DNA of 64,000 bases from JADGNZ01 sp963715895. GTDB taxonomy: Bacteria; Acidobacteriota; Thermoanaerobaculia; Gp7-AA8. Numbering within the stretch: the stretch's first letter is position 1; each line of letters starts with the position of its first letter. This document shows, piece by piece, positions 1 to 9,130 of the stretch. A program made the translations under genes and the position numbers. The stretch lies in assembly GCA_963715895.1 (NCBI GenBank), contig OY970284.1:6076001-6140000 (forward strand), written 5' to 3'. The notes below the pieces were generated by a model that was not told where the DNA came from, made no database searches, and saw only the letters and a list, made by a program, of their open reading frames with translations.

Positions 1-309
1 GTTGCGTATCTGTGGCGAGGCGCTGGCCAGAAGCGCCTGGGAGATGGCCGGGAATCCCTGCTGCACCAGCGGATGCAGTGCGACGTCGTTCATCCGCGCC
101 AGTGCGCCGATCCGGATTCCGCCGGATACACGCTCCACCGCCGCCGCTCCCAATCCATTGATATCGACCAGATGCGCCGGTCTCTCCACCTCGGATTTCA
201 TGAGGTCGATCAGGTTGGTGCCGCCGGCAACGAATTTCGCCGCCGGCCGCGAGCCCGAAGTGATGGCGCCGCTGAGGTCTTTGGCGCGGACGTAATCAAA
301 CGCGTGCAT
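1..309 (-). CDS. Molybdopterin dehydrogenase FAD subunit (N-terminal part, cut by window edge)
   Basis: The minus strand reads from an ATG at 309 through the window edge and gives about 103 residues of a FAD-binding-5 domain. The stretch AGGTNLIDLMK near residue 28 is typical of the FAD subunit of xanthine dehydrogenase/PaoB-like aldehyde oxidoreductases, where it contacts FAD. The start lies inside the 3' end of the 2Fe-2S subunit gene (14-nt overlap), so the two are translationally coupled. The FAD subunit passes electrons from the 2Fe-2S protein in a three-subunit molybdenum hydroxylase; the molybdopterin subunit should follow off the left edge. The rest of the gene is not visible. Confidence 0.88.
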   Translation of the reverse strand, partial: MHAFDYVRAKDLSGAITSGSRPAAKFVAGGTNLIDLMKSEVERPAHLVDINGLGAAAVERVSGGIRIGALARMNDVALHPLVQQGFPAISQALLASASPQIRN

Positions 310-934
310 TGGCAGCCTCCCGGATCGCTGCCACGATGCCGGTATAGGCACCGCAGCGGCAGATGTTGCCGCTCATCCATGCGCGGATCTCATCGTCGGA
401 ATGCGTGTGCCCTTCGCGAAGAAGCGCCACCGCCGAACAGATCTGTCCCGAGGTGCAGTAGCCGCACTGGAATCCGTCGTTGCGGATGAAGGCCGCCTGC
501 ACTGGATTGAGCCGGCCGTTGGACGCCAGCCCTTCGACGGTCGTGATCGCCTTTCCGCTGTTCATGACTGCCAGCGTCAGGCAGGCGTTGATCCGCTTTC
601 CGTCGACGAGAACGGTGCATGCCCCGCAGGCGCCCTGATCGCATCCCTTCTTCGTCCCGGTGAGGTCGAGATGCTCGCGCAGCGCGTCAAGGAGCGTCGT
701 GCGCGGATCGAGCCGGAGCTCGTGACGCTTGCCGTTGACGTAGAGCACGACTGCGACCGCGTTCGGATCGCTCTTTGGCGGCGGCTCCGCCGTCGCCGGC
801 GCGGCGCCGAGGATCGGGCTGACGAGCACGGCCGCGGTGGCGGCGGCGGAGCCGATGACGAAGGAACGCCGCGATGGATCGGCCGGGGACTCATCGTCAG
901 GCTCGGGATTCGTGTAGCAGGGCGGAAGGGTCAT
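296..934 (-). CDS. Tat-exported 2Fe-2S subunit of aldehyde oxidoreductase (PaoA/YagT-like)
   Basis: The 212-residue protein has a twin-arginine signal (SRRSFVIG, residues 21-28), then a plant-type ferredoxin fold (Cys cluster around GCDQGACGACTV) and a C-terminal [2Fe-2S]-binding domain (GYCTSGQ and ICRCGAY). This is the small subunit of a molybdenum hydroxylase. The Tat signal implies export of the folded complex to the periplasm, as in E. coli PaoABC. A clear GGAGG precedes the ATG. It overlaps the FAD-subunit gene downstream. The substrate (aromatic aldehyde, xanthine or other) cannot be told from this subunit. Confidence 0.92.
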   Translation of the reverse strand: MTLPPCYTNPEPDDESPADPSRRSFVIGSAAATAAVLVSPILGAAPATAEPPPKSDPNAVAVVLYVNGKRHELRLDPRTTLLDALREHLDLTGTKKGCDQGACGACTVLVDGKRINACLTLAVMNSGKAITTVEGLASNGRLNPVQAAFIRNDGFQCGYCTSGQICSAVALLREGHTHSDDEIRAWMSGNICRCGAYTGIVAAIREAANARV

Positions 935-945
935 CGTTCCTCCGT

Positions 946-1395
946 TTAGGCGTGTTCATGAGCGCGCGTGCGCGCCGCTTTGCGTGCCGAGGCCGACCGA
1001 TCCGCGGCGCTGCGCTTGCGGGAGGCCGCATGTGCCTGACGCGACAGCGCCAGTTTGGAACCGGCGGCGTGACCCTCGTGACGCAACGCGTTCTCGGTTG
1101 CGCGCGAGCGTTTCGCGGAAGGCTTGGTCTTGTGCTTCCCCGCCTTCAGCGCCCGCGCCGCGCTCTGCCGCGTCTTTGTCGATGCCTTTCCTTTCGCGGG
1201 CGGACTCAGCGCGACGCCGGCCCGGCGCGCTTTGGAAAGCCCGATGGCGATGGCCTGCCTGGCTGACCGCGCGCCATGCTTCCCCTCACGGATGTGATCG
1301 ATTTCCTCGCGGACGAACTCGCCCGCCTGCGTCGAGGGGGCCTTCCCTTCCCGCTTGTCCTCTTGTGCCCGGCGCAGCGTTTCTTTCTCCGGCAT
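946..1395 (-). CDS. DUF6496-type small basic protein
   Basis: The 149-residue protein is very rich in Lys, Arg and Ala. Its N-terminal half (TQAGEFVREEIDHIREGKHG then ARQAIAIGLSKARRAG) matches what I know of the DUF6496 family, small proteins of unknown function common in soil bacteria. The C-terminal half is a low-complexity Ala/Lys/Arg tail resembling histone-H1-like nucleic-acid-binding tails. No catalytic residues or signal peptide are seen. DNA binding is an inference from composition only. Confidence 0.8.
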   Translation of the reverse strand: MPEKETLRRAQEDKREGKAPSTQAGEFVREEIDHIREGKHGARSARQAIAIGLSKARRAGVALSPPAKGKASTKTRQSAARALKAGKHKTKPSAKRSRATENALRHEGHAAGSKLALSRQAHAASRKRSAADRSASARKAARTRAHEHA

Positions 1396-1513
1396 GACAG
1401 TCTCCTTTTGAGCGTGACGCGCCCGGAGGTCATGCGGGCAGCAAAATAAGAACCAGCTTCAAACCGGCTCACCTTTTGCTCAATTGGCATTGACTGATTA
1501 CGGAGGTGTTCAA

Positions 1514-1831
1514 ATGAGAAAACTGGCATTCACCGCGCTATTTGTTCTGCTGGCGAGCTCCTGCGCTGTTTACCACGACCGCTATGGGACACAAGTCGCC
1601 GTCGCGCCTGAGTTCTGGGGGACTGTGACGTACGTTGATCCCGGCGCCGGCTACGTCAACCTCGACTATTACGACGGCGGCGCCCGGGAGTCGCGCGTGG
1701 TCTATTACGGCAGGGGAACCCGTTGGGATGGCATCCGCGATTCCGAACTTCGGGTGGGCGACAAAGTCTGGGTTCGCGGCCGCCAGCACGGCGGACGTTG
1801 GGACGCTGAAAATATGCGCCGTCACGAATAG
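1514..1831 (+). CDS. Small lipoprotein with predicted OB/SH3-like beta domain
   Basis: The ATG at 1514 follows a GGAGGTG ribosome site and gives a 105-residue protein. The N-terminus (MRKLAFTALFVLLASSC) is a lipoprotein signal with the lipobox Cys at residue 17. The mature part (EFWGTVTYVDPGAGYVNLDYYDGG ... GDKVWVRGRQHGGRWDAENM, shown in parts) has alternating beta-strand patterning like DUF5666/OB-fold surface lipoproteins. A longer in-frame start at 1484 exists but lacks the ribosome site and would spoil the signal. Function unknown. The 150 bases after it show nothing I recognise. Confidence 0.75.
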   Translation: MRKLAFTALFVLLASSCAVYHDRYGTQVAVAPEFWGTVTYVDPGAGYVNLDYYDGGARESRVVYYGRGTRWDGIRDSELRVGDKVWVRGRQHGGRWDAENMRRHE

Positions 1832-1983
1832 ACGTGATCGATTGGCGACGCCGGCCTCTGGGAAGCCGGCGCGGGTAGAACGATCGGGCGGAGATGGTGG
1901 CCGAGCCTTGGGCAACCATCGCCGCCGGCCGTGCCGGCCTCGGCGCCGCCAATCTGTAGTGACCGTTTCCGCGTAGATGGAGC

Positions 1984-3711
1984 ATGAAGCGTCTGCTGCT
2001 CCTGCTCGCCATCGCCCTCCCACTCTCCGCCAAACCGGCGATCCAATGGCAGCCGTGGTCGACGGATGTCTTCGCGCGGGCCAAACGCGAACATCGTTTC
2101 GTCCTGCTCGACCTGGAGGCGGTGTGGTGCCACTGGTGCCACGTCATGGACGAGATGACGTACAGCGACGACCGCGTGATCGCGCTGATGAATCAGCGCT
2201 ACATCGCCGTGCGCGTCGATCAGGATTCGCGGCCCGACCTGTCGAACCGCTATGAGGACTACGGCTGGCCGGCCACGATCGTCTTCGCGGCCGACGGCAG
2301 CGAGATCGTAAAGCGCTCCGGCTACATCCCGCCGATGCCGATGGCCTCGATGCTCCAGGCCATCATCGATGATCCGTCGCCCGGGCCGTCCGTGGTGAAG
2401 GAACCGCCGCCGGTGTTCAATCACGACGCGGCGCTAGGCGCCAGGCTCCGCGCCGAACTGGAAACGACGTACAACGAGCGCTACGACGCGCAGCACGGCG
2501 GCTGGGGCTTCGTGCACAAGTACCTCGATCCGCCGAGCGTCGAATACGCGCTGGCCCGCGCCCGGCGCGGCGACGCCGCGGCGGCGAAGATGGCAAGGCA
2601 GACGATCGACGGCGAGCGGAATCTCCTCGATCCGGCCTGGGGCGGCGTCTATCAGTACTCGACCGGCGGCGTCTGGAACGAGCCGCATTTTGAGAAGATC
2701 ATGTCGATGCAGGCCGGCAATCTGCGCGTGGCCTCACTCGCCTACGCGCTGTGGCACGAGCCGCGCGACCTTGCCATGGCCCAGGCCATCCGTCGCTATC
2801 TATTGACATTTCTCCGCTCGCCGGAAGGAGCGTTCTACACCAGCCAGAATGCCGATCTCGTCGACGGCCGGCATGCCGCCGATTACTTTGCCCTCAACGA
2901 TGCCCAACGCCGCGCGAAAGGGATCCCGCGTATCGACAAGCACGTCTACGCCCGCGAAAACGGTTGGGCCATCGAGGCGCTGGCCACGCTGGCGATGAGC
3001 AGCGGCGATGCCCATCCTCTCGCCGAGGCGCGCACGGCGGCGGAGTGGGTGACCGCTCATCTGCATCACCCCGATGGCGGTTTCCAGCACGGCCTCGATC
3101 CTGCCACCAACGCCGGCGGCCCGTTTCTTGGCGACACGCTTTCCATGGGCCGGGCATTCCTGGCCCTCTACGCCGCCACCGGCGAACGCGTCTGGCTGCG
3201 TCGCGCGCAAGAGGCGGCGGCATTCATCGATACGAGGTTCCGCGCTAACCCCGGCTACGCCACCGCCCCCCACGCCACCCGCCAGCGCGACGAGAACTGC
3301 GACGTGGCCCGTTTCGCCAACCTCCTCCACCACTACGACGGCGATGCCAGACACGAGTCGATGGCGAAGAACGCCATGCGCTACCTGACCGCGCCGCAGG
3401 TGGCGACGCCGGCGCCTGTCGGCAACGTGCTTCTCGCGGATTTCGAACTGCGCGAGCAACCACTACACGTCACGGTTGTCGGCGCGAAAAGTGACGCGAA
3501 TGCTCGCGCTCTATTCAACGCCGCGACCGGCCTGCCGCAAAGCTACAAGCAGCTCGAGTGGCTCGACCGCGCCGAGGGACCGCTGCCGGGATCGAAGGTC
3601 GAGTATCCGGCGATGTCGAAGGCCGCGGCATTCGTCTGCAGCAGCAACCGCTGCTCGCGGCCGGCGTTCAACGCGGCGGAGTTGAAGATGCTGGTATCCA
3701 AAAGCTTTTAA
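1984..3711 (+). CDS. Exported thioredoxin-domain DUF255 protein (YyaL/SPATA20-like)
   Basis: A signal peptide (residues 1-17) is followed by a thioredoxin fold of the DUF255 family with the active-site CHWC at residues 49-52, preceded by LLDLEAVW. The remaining 400 residues fit the six-hairpin (alpha/alpha)6 glycosidase-like barrel that follows in YyaL/SPATA20 proteins. Family members are usually 600-700 aa, so this is a slightly short but complete version, and unlike most it appears to be exported. Biochemical function of the family is not settled; a disulfide reductase or sugar-epimerase-like role is possible. Confidence 0.85.
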   Translation: MKRLLLLLAIALPLSAKPAIQWQPWSTDVFARAKREHRFVLLDLEAVWCHWCHVMDEMTYSDDRVIALMNQRYIAVRVDQDSRPDLSNRYEDYGWPATIVFAADGSEIVKRSGYIPPMPMASMLQAIIDDPSPGPSVVKEPPPVFNHDAALGARLRAELETTYNERYDAQHGGWGFVHKYLDPPSVEYALARARRGDAAAAKMARQTIDGERNLLDPAWGGVYQYSTGGVWNEPHFEKIMSMQAGNLRVASLAYALWHEPRDLAMAQAIRRYLLTFLRSPEGAFYTSQNADLVDGRHAADYFALNDAQRRAKGIPRIDKHVYARENGWAIEALATLAMSSGDAHPLAEARTAAEWVTAHLHHPDGGFQHGLDPATNAGGPFLGDTLSMGRAFLALYAATGERVWLRRAQEAAAFIDTRFRANPGYATAPHATRQRDENCDVARFANLLHHYDGDARHESMAKNAMRYLTAPQVATPAPVGNVLLADFELREQPLHVTVVGAKSDANARALFNAATGLPQSYKQLEWLDRAEGPLPGSKVEYPAMSKAAAFVCSSNRCSRPAFNAAELKMLVSKSF

Positions 3712-3782
3712 CTACAGAGCTCTCGGCGTAACCGCATGCCCGCACGCAGGTATCCTTATCGCGACAAGGAGGATCTCTCCGT

Positions 3783-5270
3783 ATGGGCCGTTCCCTCTTC
3801 GCGAAACTTCACCGCCGCTATGGCCGCCGCATCTCCGGCGATGAACGCCGCCAGCGGGCGGAGCAGCATCTCGTGCGTCTGCGCGACGCCATGCCGGTCG
3901 GGCTCGTCGGCGCGACGCAACGGATTTCGACGACCAGTCCGCGTATAGCCATCCTCGGCGCTGGATTCGCCGGGATGAGCGCGGCGTGGTTTGCCTCGCG
4001 GGCCGGATTCGGGGTGACGGTCATCGAGCCGGGCGTGGTGGGCGGGCGGGTGTCGTCGACCAGCACGCTCGTGCCGGGACGGATCCTCGAGGCGGGAGCG
4101 GAGCTGATCGGGACGAATCATCCGCTCTGGATGGAGCTGGCGCGGCACTTCGGCTTCGCCATGAGCGTCATCTCCTCCGAGGACAACTACGCGGCGGCGG
4201 GGCTGGAGATGCCGCTCATCATCGACGGCCGGCATCTCTCCGAGGACGAACAGGAAACGCTGCACAAAGAGATGGATGACGTCTTCAAGCTCTGGGGAGA
4301 GAAATCGAAAGTCGTCCGCGATCCCTGGAAACCGTGGACGGCGGATGGCGCGGCGCAGCTCGACGCGCAGTCGCTGGCGGCGAACATTCCGTCGACGGTC
4401 AGCGCGCTGACGAGGCAAGCGATTCTGCTCGAGTTCGAGCTCGACAACTGCACGCCCGCCGAGCAGCAGAGCTGGCTCGGCGCGCTGGCGCAGCTCGCGG
4501 GCGGAGGGGGCTACGAGTTCTTCGAGGAGACAGAAGTCTTCCGCTGCTCGGCCGGCAATCAGGCGCTGGCCCGCCGGCTTTCCGCGGGTCTCGATCTCAA
4601 CCAGGGACGGGCCAACAACATCCACACCGGCGACCGCATCTTCATCGACATGGAGGGCGGCGCGACGGATGGACCGTTCGACTATGTGGTCGTGGCTGTG
4701 CCGAGCGTGGTCATGGAGAAAATCACCATCGACGGCAGGCCGTTCCCCTATCGCGCCATCGCGCACGGCCCGGCGGTCAAATACCTCTCCGGCGTGGAGC
4801 ACCGATTCTGGATTCGGGAAGGACTGGCGCCGAGCGGGATGTCCGATCAGCTCGGGATGATGTGGGAAGGGACGGACAACCAGATGGACACGGCCCGCTT
4901 CGACGTCAGCGTCTTCGCCGGCGGCCGGCCCGCGCAACATGCCATCGACGCCTGCGGCGCGTCGTACTTTGCGCCGCGCCTCAAGGCCCTGCTGCCGCAT
5001 TACGAGGCGTTCACTACGGAGTTCGAAAACTGGCCGAAGCGCATCGGCATGGGTTACTCCACTCCCGCCGTCGGCGAGGTGACGACGAAGCAGAAGGCCT
5101 ACACCGAGCTGATCGCCGGACGTATCGCTGTCGCCGGCGAGCACACCTCGCCTCCCTGGTTCGGCTTCATGGAGGGGGCGCTGGAGTCGGGATTGGTGGC
5201 CATCTCGCGCATCGCCGCGCACGCGGGGGTGAAGTTCCCGCCGGAGTACGGAAGATTCAAGGCGGTGTAA
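3783..5270 (+). CDS. FAD-dependent amine oxidase family protein
   Basis: The 495-residue protein has a Rossmann dinucleotide-binding motif (IAILGAGFAGMSAAW, residues about 56-70) with downstream acidic residue VIEPG, a GGRVSS stretch, and a C-terminal FAD-closing segment (RIAVAGEHTSPPWFGFMEGALESG) typical of monoamine oxidase/tryptophan 2-monooxygenase relatives. An AAGGAGGA site lies well placed before the ATG. About 50 residues precede the FAD domain, as in bacterial L-amino-acid or monoamine oxidases. The substrate is not predictable. Confidence 0.85.
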   Translation: MGRSLFAKLHRRYGRRISGDERRQRAEQHLVRLRDAMPVGLVGATQRISTTSPRIAILGAGFAGMSAAWFASRAGFGVTVIEPGVVGGRVSSTSTLVPGRILEAGAELIGTNHPLWMELARHFGFAMSVISSEDNYAAAGLEMPLIIDGRHLSEDEQETLHKEMDDVFKLWGEKSKVVRDPWKPWTADGAAQLDAQSLAANIPSTVSALTRQAILLEFELDNCTPAEQQSWLGALAQLAGGGGYEFFEETEVFRCSAGNQALARRLSAGLDLNQGRANNIHTGDRIFIDMEGGATDGPFDYVVVAVPSVVMEKITIDGRPFPYRAIAHGPAVKYLSGVEHRFWIREGLAPSGMSDQLGMMWEGTDNQMDTARFDVSVFAGGRPAQHAIDACGASYFAPRLKALLPHYEAFTTEFENWPKRIGMGYSTPAVGEVTTKQKAYTELIAGRIAVAGEHTSPPWFGFMEGALESGLVAISRIAAHAGVKFPPEYGRFKAV

Positions 5271-5288
5271 GTCGGAGCGCCGCCTCGC

Positions 5289-5378
5289 CGGTTGTTGTCG
5301 GTTATCGGTTATCAGTTCCGGCTTTGACGCTCGTGCTTTGCGACCGACAACCGATAACCGATAACCGACTCCAGCCGG
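5289..5378. repeat. Hairpin made of 7-bp CGGTTAT/CGGTTGT repeats (copy 1)
   Basis: Left arm 5291-5314 is built from tandem heptamers CGGTTRT and is mirrored by its complement at 5344-5370 after a 30-nt loop. The same architecture recurs at 8922-9024, 27508-27673 and 28483-28598, always between genes. Confidence 0.85.
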
Positions 5379-5408
5379 CGAGACGCCAGCGCTCCGACCG
5401 TGCACTGC

Positions 5409-5603
5409 TTAACCCTCGGGATCGATGCGCGGTCCCGCGTCCGGCGTGACGCCGGTACCGCCGGTGCCGGTCGTGTTGAGGCCATCCGGATCGGTGCCAG
5501 GCCCCTGGTCCGAAGTGACCGTGACGTGCCGCGTGATGAACGAGCCGTGGTTGCTGCTGATGATGAAGCCGGTCATGAGCATGAGAAAAAGAATGAATCG
5601 CAT
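5409..5603 (-). CDS. Small exported Gly/Asp/Pro-rich peptide
   Basis: On the minus strand an ATG at 5603 is preceded by GGAGG with good spacing. The 64-residue product starts MRFILFLMLMTGFIIS (signal peptide or single membrane helix) and continues with a polar, Gly/Thr/Asp/Pro-rich tail. I recognise no family. The ribosome site and signal argue that it is real. Confidence 0.55.
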   Translation of the reverse strand: MRFILFLMLMTGFIISSNHGSFITRHVTVTSDQGPGTDPDGLNTTGTGGTGVTPDAGPRIDPEG

Positions 5604-5739
5604 TGCGTCCTCCAATGAATCGACGATAGCGATCGGGCATGGCTGCCGGGTTCGGGTTTTGTCAGGGTTATGTCAGTGAAAGAAGCCCGATAGAGCCTCC
5701 CGGCGGAATCGCCACCGGTCCCCCCTCGTTTCTGCCGCC

Positions 5740-8700
5740 GTGCTCGCCGAAAACGCGCTTCGAAGGCTGATTGCGCCACGGACGCTCTCGCGCGGCGATG
5801 CCTACTACGCGGAAGGCCGCGTGCGCCGGATCGAGAAGGTTGGCGACCGAGCGATCGAGGCGCGGGTTCAGGGCAGCGAGCTCTATTACGTCACGCTGCG
5901 GATCGAAGGCAACGAGCTCCACGTGGAGTGCACCTGTCCCTGGTTTCTCGACAACGAACAGGAGTGCAAGCACATCTGGGCCGTCATCCGTTCCGCCAGC
6001 GCCCGGCGCATGCTCCCGGAACGCGATCTCTTCCTGGCAACCACCTTTGAGGGTCCCTATGACCTCGACGACGACATCGACGAAGAGGTCTACTCCGATT
6101 ACGAACCTCAGGAGCCGACATCTCCTCGTGGTCACGCCCATCGCCCGCCGTGGCAAAGCTTCCTCGATGCCATCGGCCCCGCCCCGCCCGTAAACCTCTC
6201 CCCAGCCCGCAGCGTCCCCGAGATCATCGTCTATGCCATCGAACCGTTTCCATCGTCGCAGAGACTGACGTTCCAGATCATCGGCCGTTCCCACAAGAAG
6301 AACGGCGAGTGGGGAAAGTGGAAACAGCTCTCGATTCGTCTCGATGATCTGCACCTGCTCGATCCCTTCGACCGCGAGAGCCTGGCACTCCTCAATCAGC
6401 ACACGTGGGCGCACACGGTGGAGCGGATGGTCAACATCCCTTCGACGACCGCGGCGTGGTGGATCGAGCGGCTGGCACGCGCCGGCAGGCTCGGCATCCT
6501 CGACAGGAACCAGGAAGACCCGCGGATGATCGCGTGGGACGATGGGCCGCCGTGGACGTTGAACGTAGCCATCGTCAACGACGCCGCGGCGTCGAAGTAC
6601 CGCGTTGTGGCCACGATCGAGCGCGAAGGGGAGTCGCTGCCGCTCGAAGACGTCGAATCGACCTTTCCCGGCATTCTCATCGCCGCCGGGCGCGCCGCGC
6701 GATTCGACGACGGCGGACGCGGATCGTGGTTGCGCGCGTTACGCGCGAACCGTTCCGTCGAGATTCCGCACGCCGACGCGGAGCGTTTCCGGAAGGCGCT
6801 TCTCCGCGCGCCGATCGCCAACATCGCCCTCCCCGAGGAGCTCGGATGGACGCTCGTCGACATCCGTCCGCGGCCCATCCTTGCCCTCGAGAGTCAGCCC
6901 TGGACCTCGGAGCTGACCGGGGATCTCTTCTTCGTATACGACGAATGGCGCATCTCCAGCCGTTCCGAGGAGTCACAGGCGACGCTGGGGCGCAAGCTGA
7001 TCCGCCGCAACCGCGACGTCGAAGCCGGCTTTCGCGGCCGCCTCGGCTCACTCGGCGTGATCTCGACCTGGGACGGCTACCGGGTCCGGCTCGCCCAGGT
7101 CGAAAACGTCGCCCGGACGTTGACCGCCGAGGGATGGACGATCGAGATCGACGCCGCAAAGGTTCGTATCGCCGGCGACCTCGACATCGAGATCTCCAGC
7201 GGCATCGACTGGTTCGACCTGAACGTCAGCGCCTCCTTCGACGACGTACGCATCGGCCTCCCGGAGCTCCTGGCCTCCGCCGACGCCAATCGCTCCCTGC
7301 TGCGGCTTCCCGACGGCTCGTACGGCATCGTCCCCGGCTCATGGGCGGAGTCGCTGGCGCCGGTGCTCGATCTCGGCAAGCGCGAAGGCGACGGCGTGCG
7401 CTTCCGCACCTCGCAGGCGCTCCTCATCGATTCTCTGCTGCAGTCGAAGCCGCGCACGATGGACGATGCTTTCATCGAGCTCCGCGAGCGGATCACGGAA
7501 GCGTCGCCGGAGCCGCGACAGGAGCCGCCGACGCTCCTTACCGAGTTGCGGCCCTACCAGCGCGCCGGCCTCGGCTGGCTCGAGTTTCTGCGGACGACAG
7601 GCCTGGGCGGCTGTCTCGCCGACGACATGGGCCTCGGCAAGACCGTGCAAGCGCTGGCTCTGCTCGAAGGGCTGCGCGCGAGCGGGAACACCACCCCATC
7701 GCTCGTGGTCGCACCGCGCTCGCTGCTCTTCAATTGGTCCGCCGAGGCGAAGCGCTTCGCACCGCAACTGCGCGTGATCGAACATCACGGCAGCGAGCGC
7801 GCCAAGAACGAATTCGACGGAGTCGATCTCGTGCTCACCACTTACGCCACGATGCGGCTCGACATCGCCCGGCTCGCCGAGACCGAGTTCGAGACCATCA
7901 TCCTCGACGAGTCGCAGGCCATCAAGAACGCCTCGAGCCAGGTGGCGAAAGCGAGCCGACTGCTGCGCGGACGCCACCGCCTGGCGCTGAGCGGCACCCC
8001 GATCGAGAATCACCTCGGCGAGCTGTGGAGCCTTTTCGAGTTTCTCAATCCCGGCCTGCTCGGCCCCGCGCGCGCCTTCAACCGAACGTTTGCTGGGAAG
8101 AACACGCCGCCCGAGCGACGCGATGCGCTCGCGCGCGGGTTGCGTCCTCTGCTCCTCCGCCGTACGAAGGAGCAGGTCGCCCCCGAGCTTCCGGAGCGGA
8201 TCGAGCAGACGCTCTACTGCGAGCTGGAAGGAAAGCAGAAGAAGCAGTACGAGGAATTGCGCGATCACTACCGCCTCGCGCTCCTGGGCCGGATCAAGAC
8301 CGGCGGCATCGACAAGGCCCGCATGCACATCCTCGAGGCGCTGCTGCGTCTTCGTCAGGCCGCATGCGATCCGCACCTCATCGACCCCGCCACCGACGCA
8401 CCGAGCGCGAAGGTGGAGCTGCTGATGGAGGAGCTGCGCGAGGTTCTCGACTCCGGCCACCGCGCCCTGGTCTTCTCCCAGTTCACGTCGTTCCTGCAGA
8501 TCGTGCGCAACACGCTGGACAAGGAACGCATCCCCTATCTTTACCTCGACGGCAAGACGCGCGACCGCCAGACGCTCGTCGAACAGTTCCAGCAGCCTGC
8601 CGGCGGCCCGCCGCTCTTCCTCATCAGCCTCAAAGCCGGCGGCCTCGGCCTCAACCTCACCAACGCCGACTACATCTTCCTGCTCGACCCCTGGTGGAAT

Positions 8701-8913
8701 CCCGCCGTCGAAGCCCAGGCCATCGACCGCGCCCACCGCATCGGCCGGATGAAGCCGGTGGTCGCCTACCGCCTCATCGCCCGCGATACCGTCGAAGAGA
8801 AGATCCTCGAGCTGCAAGCAAGAAAACGCGAGCTGGCCGAGTCGATCATCTCCGAGGACAACAGCGTGCTCCGGAAGCTGGAGGTGGAGGATCTGGAGAT
8901 GTTGCTGGGGTGA
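5740..8913 (+). CDS. SNF2-family helicase with N-terminal SWIM zinc finger
   Basis: The 1057-residue protein begins with a SWIM finger (CxC at 64/66, CxH at 76/78) and then has a divergent middle region. The C-terminal half is a full Swi2/Snf2 ATPase: Walker A DDMGLGKT near 628-636, DESQ box near 723, and motif VI RAHRIGR near 997. Bacterial SNF2-SWIM proteins (RapA/HepA relatives) translocate on double-stranded DNA and remodel protein-DNA complexes; the exact role is unknown. The start is GTG with no strong ribosome site, so the N-terminus is less sure. It stands alone, flanked by heptamer hairpins. Confidence 0.9.
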   Translation: MLAENALRRLIAPRTLSRGDAYYAEGRVRRIEKVGDRAIEARVQGSELYYVTLRIEGNELHVECTCPWFLDNEQECKHIWAVIRSASARRMLPERDLFLATTFEGPYDLDDDIDEEVYSDYEPQEPTSPRGHAHRPPWQSFLDAIGPAPPVNLSPARSVPEIIVYAIEPFPSSQRLTFQIIGRSHKKNGEWGKWKQLSIRLDDLHLLDPFDRESLALLNQHTWAHTVERMVNIPSTTAAWWIERLARAGRLGILDRNQEDPRMIAWDDGPPWTLNVAIVNDAAASKYRVVATIEREGESLPLEDVESTFPGILIAAGRAARFDDGGRGSWLRALRANRSVEIPHADAERFRKALLRAPIANIALPEELGWTLVDIRPRPILALESQPWTSELTGDLFFVYDEWRISSRSEESQATLGRKLIRRNRDVEAGFRGRLGSLGVISTWDGYRVRLAQVENVARTLTAEGWTIEIDAAKVRIAGDLDIEISSGIDWFDLNVSASFDDVRIGLPELLASADANRSLLRLPDGSYGIVPGSWAESLAPVLDLGKREGDGVRFRTSQALLIDSLLQSKPRTMDDAFIELRERITEASPEPRQEPPTLLTELRPYQRAGLGWLEFLRTTGLGGCLADDMGLGKTVQALALLEGLRASGNTTPSLVVAPRSLLFNWSAEAKRFAPQLRVIEHHGSERAKNEFDGVDLVLTTYATMRLDIARLAETEFETIILDESQAIKNASSQVAKASRLLRGRHRLALSGTPIENHLGELWSLFEFLNPGLLGPARAFNRTFAGKNTPPERRDALARGLRPLLLRRTKEQVAPELPERIEQTLYCELEGKQKKQYEELRDHYRLALLGRIKTGGIDKARMHILEALLRLRQAACDPHLIDPATDAPSAKVELLMEELREVLDSGHRALVFSQFTSFLQIVRNTLDKERIPYLYLDGKTRDRQTLVEQFQQPAGGPPLFLISLKAGGLGLNLTNADYIFLLDPWWNPAVEAQAIDRAHRIGRMKPVVAYRLIARDTVEEKILELQARKRELAESIISEDNSVLRKLEVEDLEMLLG

Positions 8914-8921
8914 TGGGGGGC

Positions 8922-9024
8922 GGTTGGTTATCGGTTATCGATTATCGGTTATCGGTTGTCGGTTGTCGAGAGCACGGGTGTCGATGCCTGACAACAGATA
9001 ACCGATAACCGATAACCGACAACC
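8922..9024. repeat. Hairpin made of 7-bp CGGTTAT/CGGTTGT repeats (copy 2)
   Basis: About six tandem heptamers at 8931-8968 are followed by the inverted array at 8980-9024. The element sits just past the SNF2 stop codon and is followed by a C-rich run (9023-9041). It may act as a transcription terminator, but no T-run follows. Confidence 0.85.
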
Positions 9025-9130
9025 CCGCCCCCCCCCCCCGCGCAGGCCATACCTACAGAACTCCGGTCGCGTAACCGCGCTACCTCGGATAACGTCCGCG
9101 TTCCGGTCAATTTTGGAAGGGGGCTCGCAC

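Noticed and set aside
7339..8817. Minus-strand frame of 492 codons opposite the SNF2 gene
   Set aside because: It is antisense to the conserved helicase motifs and reflects high-GC codon bias in the opposite strand.
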